Of a stretch of DNA of 17,805 nucleotides, positions 15,601-17,805 are shown piece by piece. Source of the stretch: Euryarchaeota archaeon UBA242 (GTDB lineage: Archaea; Thermoplasmatota; Poseidoniia; Poseidoniales; Poseidoniaceae); NCBI GenBank assembly GCA_002499015.1, contig DAJY01000040.1, positions 21,345-39,149 on the forward strand, in the 5' to 3' direction. The number at the start of each line of letters is the position of its first letter. The first letter of the stretch is position 1. The notes under the pieces are model-generated. The model worked only from the letters and a program-made list of their open reading frames with translations. It had not been told where the DNA came from and did no database searches. The translations under genes were made by a program, and so were the position numbers.

Positions 15601-16089
15601 ATGGATATTGTAGATAGAGCCCCCGGTGTCAGCCAATATGGCTCAGTCGACCCAGCACCCCCATCTAGTGAAACTGATATTGAAACACTAAAACTTCACC
15701 TCTTGGATGAAAACAATCAGATGTTCCTGCGGATGAGGGCTGTTTTTTCTCTAAGAAATAATGGTACTGATGAGGCTTGCTTAGCATTATGTTCAGCCTT
15801 TGTAACAAAGAGTGCTCTTTTACGTCATGAATTAGCCTATGTCCTTGGACAGATGCAAAATGTCGCTGCCATTCCTACTTTGATTGAGCGATTGAGCGAT
15901 GTGGAAGAACACATCATGGTTAGGCATGAGGCAGCTGAGGCAATGGGTGCTATAGGTGATGTTTCGGTTAAACCGATTCTAGAGGAATTTCTCAATGATG
16001 AAAACATAGAAGTTGCTGAATCATGCGAAGTTGCATTGGATTTACTAAATTGGTGTCGAACAGCAGAATGGGAAGATACTTCTTGGTGA
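15601..16089 (+). CDS. Half-length deoxyhypusine hydroxylase (DOHH)-like HEAT-repeat protein
   Basis: DOHH hydroxylates deoxyhypusine on translation factor 5A with a diiron centre held by four His-Glu pairs in eight HEAT repeats (about 300 residues). This product has only 162 residues, about four repeats at 27-152. Two His-Glu pairs are seen, His76-Glu77 in LLRHELAYVLGQMQ and His109-Glu110 in MVRHEAAEAMGAIGD. They are 33 residues apart, the same spacing as human 207/208 and 240/241 (from memory). Residues 13-21 (YGSVDPAPP) match the linker between the two halves of eukaryotic DOHH, and RAVFSLRN (46-53) and ESCEVALD (140-147) match its C-terminal half. It therefore corresponds to that half alone. 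A homodimer could rebuild the four-pair diiron site (inference). It lies 12 nt after mqnD. A non-enzymatic HEAT scaffold is the alternative, but the conserved His-Glu pairs argue against it. Confidence 0.8.
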   Translation: MDIVDRAPGVSQYGSVDPAPPSSETDIETLKLHLLDENNQMFLRMRAVFSLRNNGTDEACLALCSAFVTKSALLRHELAYVLGQMQNVAAIPTLIERLSDVEEHIMVRHEAAEAMGAIGDVSVKPILEEFLNDENIEVAESCEVALDLLNWCRTAEWEDTSW

Positions 16090-16148
16090 GATTTTAATGC
16101 CCAAGTTCAAAGACTAGCCAGCACCCGCATAATTTAGAGGCAAGCCCT

Positions 16149-16358
16149 ATGCCACACGAACACATACAATTGGCCCAAACTCCAAATGGTGAAATCGGTC
16201 CACGATGTCACAAATGTGGAGAGCGTTTAACCTTTGGAAATGCTATGGTCGTGGATAAGTATTACATGTGCTGGGAACATTATGTTGAAGCAACCGGCGC
16301 AGATACAGCAACTACCATCAATGAATCAGAAGGAAGATTTTGGATGCAGAAAGAATAA
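16149..16358 (+). CDS. Small zinc-binding protein (CxxC...CxxH), function unknown
   Basis: This is a protein of 69 residues with one probable zinc site: Cys20 and Cys23 (RCHKCGERLTFG) and, 17 residues on, Cys41 and His44 (MCWEHYVE). The spacing resembles a LIM-like or treble-clef finger. The hydrophobic VVDKYYMC strand before the second pair fits a short beta hairpin leading into a helix. The ATG at 16149 is preceded by GAGG at a slightly long distance. A 59-nt gap follows the DOHH-like gene, and the primase gene begins 55 nt downstream. I do not recognise a specific family; nucleic-acid or protein binding are both possible. Confidence 0.7.
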   Translation: MPHEHIQLAQTPNGEIGPRCHKCGERLTFGNAMVVDKYYMCWEHYVEATGADTATTINESEGRFWMQKE

Positions 16359-16400
16359 ACTTTCACTTAGTTCAAAAACTGTCGCCTTCTGTCCTATTAT

Positions 16401-16408
16401 GGGAGGAT
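16401..16408 (+). promoter_or_regulatory. Shine-Dalgarno site deciding the primase start
   Basis: GGGAGGAT lies a few bases before the ATG at 16414. The same frame is open back to 16234 across the zinc-protein gene, and an ATG at 16399 overlaps this site, so 16414 is preferred. Confidence 0.7.
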
Positions 16409-16413
16409 CAATA

Positions 16414-17613
16414 ATGTCAACTGGTTGGGCCCGATTTGCACATCGTTTTGGCCAATATTATCGTACATCTGAATTCTGGACTCCTCCGCGATTGAAGTCA
16501 AGAGAATGGATGTTTATTCCCTTTGGAGACTCACCTCCAATCAGGCACAAAGGTTTCACCGATATGCAAGATGTTAGGACTTTCCTGTCGGAAAGAGCAA
16601 TGCATTCATGTTTCTACTCAACGGCTTATTGGAAAAGACCATATGAGTTGAAAATGGCTGATAAAATCTGGCAAGGTGCGGATTTAATATTTGACCTGGA
16701 CGGAGACCATTTGCCAGGCGTTACCGATCGTGATTTCCCCGCAATGCTAGAGGTCATCCAAGAACAAGGATGGAGTCTTTGGAACGATTTCTTACAACCT
16801 GAATTCGGTTTTGATGAAAAATATTTACAAGTTACCTTTTCAGGGCACAGGGGATTTCATTTGCACTACCGCGACCCTAATTTATTTCATCTGGATTCGG
16901 AAGCAAGAAGAGAACTGGTATCGCATATTCGTGGTGAGGGCGTTGATGTACAGGGTGGCATGTCCCGCTTCAATGAGGCAGACTCCCAAGGATGGTCTAG
17001 GCGAATTAGAGATGGTGTCGATGACATGATCTTGAAATTACAAGTTATTTCAAATAAGCAAGGAGATTATTCTTCAATATTGAAAGATTTAGAGGAGGGC
17101 CTCAAAGCTCAATATAAGAGAGAAGGAACTACTTCTCAAAGAAGCGCTACATCGATTAAAAAATTAGCAGAATTGGTAAATCATGAAGCTCGTTCAAAGA
17201 GAATTAGAGAGGGTAAATTTGGTGCACTTGGCATCTACGATGGATTATTTCTTAATTTACTGAAAACGGATTCTTCGGTAGTTCTGGGTAATGCGGGAGA
17301 AACAGATGAAGTCGTTACTATTGATACTAGGAGGCAAATTAGGTGGCCTACGTCTCTTCATGGCAAAACTGGAATGCGAGTAAGCGAGTTTCCATTAAAC
17401 CGTTTGGACCCTGAAGGTTCTAACCCATATAGGCCACTTCAAGAGGCCTTGGTACTAAGTGGTCAAGAAAAGTTGCGAATAGAAATTACAGTTGAGGATG
17501 CAGTTGCCCAGTTTCAAGACAAAAGATATGATTTAACGCGTGGCCAAATTTTAGAAATAAGCGAGGCTGGAGCGACATTTTTGGTTCTGAAAGGATGGGC
17601 AAAAATCGTATAA
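16414..17613 (+). CDS. priS: DNA primase, catalytic small subunit PriS
   Basis: PriS is the catalytic subunit of the archaeal/eukaryotic-type primase, which makes the primers for DNA replication together with PriL. From the ATG at 16414 it has 399 residues. The active-site aspartates are Asp94 and Asp96 in ADLIFDLDGDH, with Asp304 in VTIDTRRQIRWPTSLHGKTG as the third. The nucleotide-binding SGH motif is Ser143-Gly-His145 in TFSGHRGFHLHY, and HGKTG begins at His316. FYSTAYWKRP and LDSEARRELVSHIRG are also typical. The segment between Asp96 and Ser143 has no cysteines, so the zinc knuckle known from Pyrococcus PriS is missing. An in-frame extension back to 16234 only overlaps the zinc-protein gene and is not coding. 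Confidence 0.94.
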   Translation: MSTGWARFAHRFGQYYRTSEFWTPPRLKSREWMFIPFGDSPPIRHKGFTDMQDVRTFLSERAMHSCFYSTAYWKRPYELKMADKIWQGADLIFDLDGDHLPGVTDRDFPAMLEVIQEQGWSLWNDFLQPEFGFDEKYLQVTFSGHRGFHLHYRDPNLFHLDSEARRELVSHIRGEGVDVQGGMSRFNEADSQGWSRRIRDGVDDMILKLQVISNKQGDYSSILKDLEEGLKAQYKREGTTSQRSATSIKKLAELVNHEARSKRIREGKFGALGIYDGLFLNLLKTDSSVVLGNAGETDEVVTIDTRRQIRWPTSLHGKTGMRVSEFPLNRLDPEGSNPYRPLQEALVLSGQEKLRIEITVEDAVAQFQDKRYDLTRGQILEISEAGATFLVLKGWAKIV

Positions 17614-17688
17614 TTGAAAATAAATACATCATCTTTGAATCTATCCCGTGCATACTCCTTCATCGGTAAGGTTCAAGGGTAGAGTTTA

Positions 17689-17701
17689 ACCCACCGTGGG
17701 T
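17689..17701. repeat. 13-base inverted repeat before the last gene
   Basis: ACCCAC and GTGGGT are perfect 6-bp arms around a single C, ending 12 nt before the ATG at 17714. As DNA it could be an operator. As RNA a one-base loop is too tight, so only a shortened stem could form next to the G-rich ribosome binding region. No T-run follows, which argues against a terminator. Confidence 0.3.
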
Positions 17702-17713
17702 GGGGTAAGCCGT

Positions 17714-17805
17714 ATGAGTCAGCAAGATGATGAAAAATTGGACAGCAAATTGCCATCATTAGGTGCACTTCCTCTACCACCAATGCCACCATTATCAGCA
17801 ATGCC
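17714..17805 (+). CDS. Start of a proline-rich protein of unknown function (cut by the right edge)
   Basis: Thirty codons are visible from the ATG at 17714 before the window ends. The product begins with a short charged segment (MSQQDDEKLDSK), then a low-complexity run of Pro, Leu, Ala and Met with LPSLGALPLPPMPPLSAM. A G-rich GTGGGGT a few bases upstream could serve as the ribosome binding site. The Pro-rich run recalls the linker of the membrane protein at 1820-2389 (LPALGTLPDLPPAP). No family can be assigned from this fragment. Confidence 0.6.
   Translation, partial: MSQQDDEKLDSKLPSLGALPLPPMPPLSAM

Noticed and set aside
16234..16413. N-terminal extension of the primase frame upstream of 16414
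   Set aside because: It overlaps the zinc-protein gene in another frame, has no primase similarity, and a strong GGGAGGAT stands before the ATG at 16414.
17689..17701. The palindrome after the primase gene as a transcription terminator
   Set aside because: It has a one-base loop, no following T-run, and lies nearer to the next gene's start than to the primase stop.
1..17805. Search by eye for tRNA, rRNA, CRISPR arrays, insertion sequences and attachment sites
   Set aside because: All spacers are under 200 bases and none shows a cloverleaf, a regular repeat array, a transposase frame or flanking direct repeats.

Overview
The window reads as a chromosome segment from an uncultured marine euryarchaeon. 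The best fit is Marine Group II (Candidatus Poseidoniia, Thermoplasmatota), an assignment made from gene content and general knowledge, not from a database search. Support comes from an archaeal/eukaryotic-type prolyl-tRNA synthetase, an archaeal primase small subunit (PriS), archaeal Shine-Dalgarno sites of the GGTGA/GGAGG kind, AT-rich spacers with TATA-like boxes, compact gene packing, and surface proteins with beta-propeller and Asp-rich calcium-binding repeats. No rRNA, tRNA, CRISPR array, insertion sequence or integrase was seen. No stretch over 300 bases lacks a gene; the longest gap, about 200 bases, is the divergent spacer at 7105-7300.

Region 1 (1-7104, all minus strand). In transcription order this holds an OPT-family transporter, a split transketolase (N-terminal TPP subunit, then C-terminal subunit, overlapping as ATGA), a short single-domain transaldolase, a two-helix membrane protein of unknown function, a small CBU_0592-like membrane protein, and a prolyl-tRNA synthetase cut off by the left edge. 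Transketolase plus transaldolase form the core of the non-oxidative pentose phosphate pathway.

Region 2 (7301-12276, plus strand). A calcium-type P-type ATPase is followed 17 nt later by mqnE and then mqnA of the futalosine (menaquinone) pathway. The mqnA stop codon abuts the stop codon of a convergent 760-residue membrane-anchored beta-propeller protein (12277-14559, minus strand).

Region 3 (14704-17805, plus strand). mqnD comes first. Twelve bases later there is a 162-residue HEAT-repeat protein that looks like the C-terminal half of eukaryotic deoxyhypusine hydroxylase (DOHH). A 69-residue zinc-binding protein, the primase small subunit and the first 30 codons of a proline-rich protein follow.

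The three mqn genes point to menaquinone-based respiration, with mqnB and mqnC expected elsewhere. The most unusual item is the half-length DOHH-like protein. It keeps both His-Glu iron-ligand pairs of one half and even the SVDPAPP linker of the eukaryotic enzyme, which suggests a homodimeric deoxyhypusine hydroxylase in a domain where DOHH is generally thought to be absent.
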